In this document: positions 45,683 to 45,812 of the stretch, one piece after another
Layout of the letters: every line of letters starts with the position of its first letter
Numbering within the stretch: the stretch's first letter is position 1
DNA from: Geomonas agri
GTDB lineage: Bacteria > Desulfobacterota > Desulfuromonadia > Geobacterales > Geobacteraceae
Assembly (NCBI RefSeq): GCF_020179605.1
Contig: NZ_JAINZO010000005.1
Coordinates: forward strand, 1-45,812
Reading direction: 5' to 3'
Length of the DNA stretch: 45,812 nucleotides
Made by a program: the position numbers and the translations under genes
The notes under the pieces: model-generated
Databases searched by the model: none
Told to the model about the DNA's origin: nothing
Seen by the model: only the letters and a program-made list of their open reading frames with translations

Positions 45683-45812
45683 GCTGAGTCTGTCGCAACA
45701 CGGCGGCTTGGTCTTTGAAAACTAAATAGTAGACGAAACAGCATTTGCGAGTTTCAAAATGTAACAAGTCAGTTGTTTCAAACTAGAATCGGATTTTCCG
45801 GTTTCATTTTAA
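45683..45812 (+). promoter_or_regulatory. rRNA operon leader with boxA-like element
   Basis: The stretch at about 45708-45726 (TTGGTCTTTGAAAACT followed by AAATAG) matches the boxA/leader sequence usually found upstream of 16S rRNA. No reading frame is present. The window ends before the 16S 5' end, so the operon is inferred from this leader and the three strong promoters. Confidence 0.65.

Overview
The window is about 60% GC and typical of a bacterial core chromosome. The gene content suggests a Geobacter/Geomonas/Citrifermentans-type deltaproteobacterium (Geobacterales): a monoheme c-type cytochrome, response-regulator/PP2C signalling, a PilZ protein, a BCAM0308-like zinc-ribbon protein, and many housekeeping genes in short operons. 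This assignment rests on recognising protein families, not on a database search.

Layout. The left edge is the tail of an rRNA operon: spacer, 5S rRNA and a strong terminator. The right edge is the promoter and leader region of another rRNA operon in the same orientation: three sigma70-like promoters, then a boxA-like leader, with 16S presumably starting just beyond the window. Between them are: (1) an Lpp-like lipoprotein and a LysM L,D-transpeptidase, a small cytochrome c, and a two-gene response regulator/phosphatase unit (0.4-4.4 kb); (2) YjbQ, a D,D-carboxypeptidase, mutL-miaA-hfq, a PDZ/radical-SAM/DUF512 protein and a Pta-N-like ATPase (4.4-11.8 kb); (3) a polar amino-acid ABC transporter whose permease carries an extra periplasmic-type domain, and a triple-BON protein (12-15.7 kb); (4) archease-RtcB RNA repair/ligation, a four-S1-domain protein with a DUF3820 partner, a zinc-ribbon protein and a gene-poor gap (15.7-21 kb); (5) pcm, an RluA-type pseudouridine synthase, enolase, then the envelope/RNA operon pgpH-ybeY-dgkA/PAP2-corC-lnt-prfB (21-31.4 kb), with prfB using programmed +1 frameshifting; (6) SPOR-NlpC/P60, DUF1015, FKBP and DUF4139-like genes, a class II aldolase, PilZ-HD-Cas6-like, ftsH, malQ and an O-acetylhomoserine sulfhydrylase (31.4-43.9 kb); (7) an IS110-family element with structured non-coding ends (43.9-45.25 kb), and then the rrn promoter region.

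How the genes work together. Much of the window serves the envelope (Lpp anchoring, PG hydrolysis and carboxypeptidase, undecaprenol recycling, lipoprotein acylation) and RNA/translation (MiaA, Hfq, RtcB/archease, YbeY, S1 protein, RF2, pseudouridine synthase). The least ordinary items are the IS110 element with a candidate guide-RNA locus and a hairpin burying its transposase start codon, the orphan Cas6-like protein behind an HD phosphohydrolase, the TPR-like/permease fusion, and the DgkA-PAP2 fusion. No CRISPR array, tRNA gene or prophage was seen.
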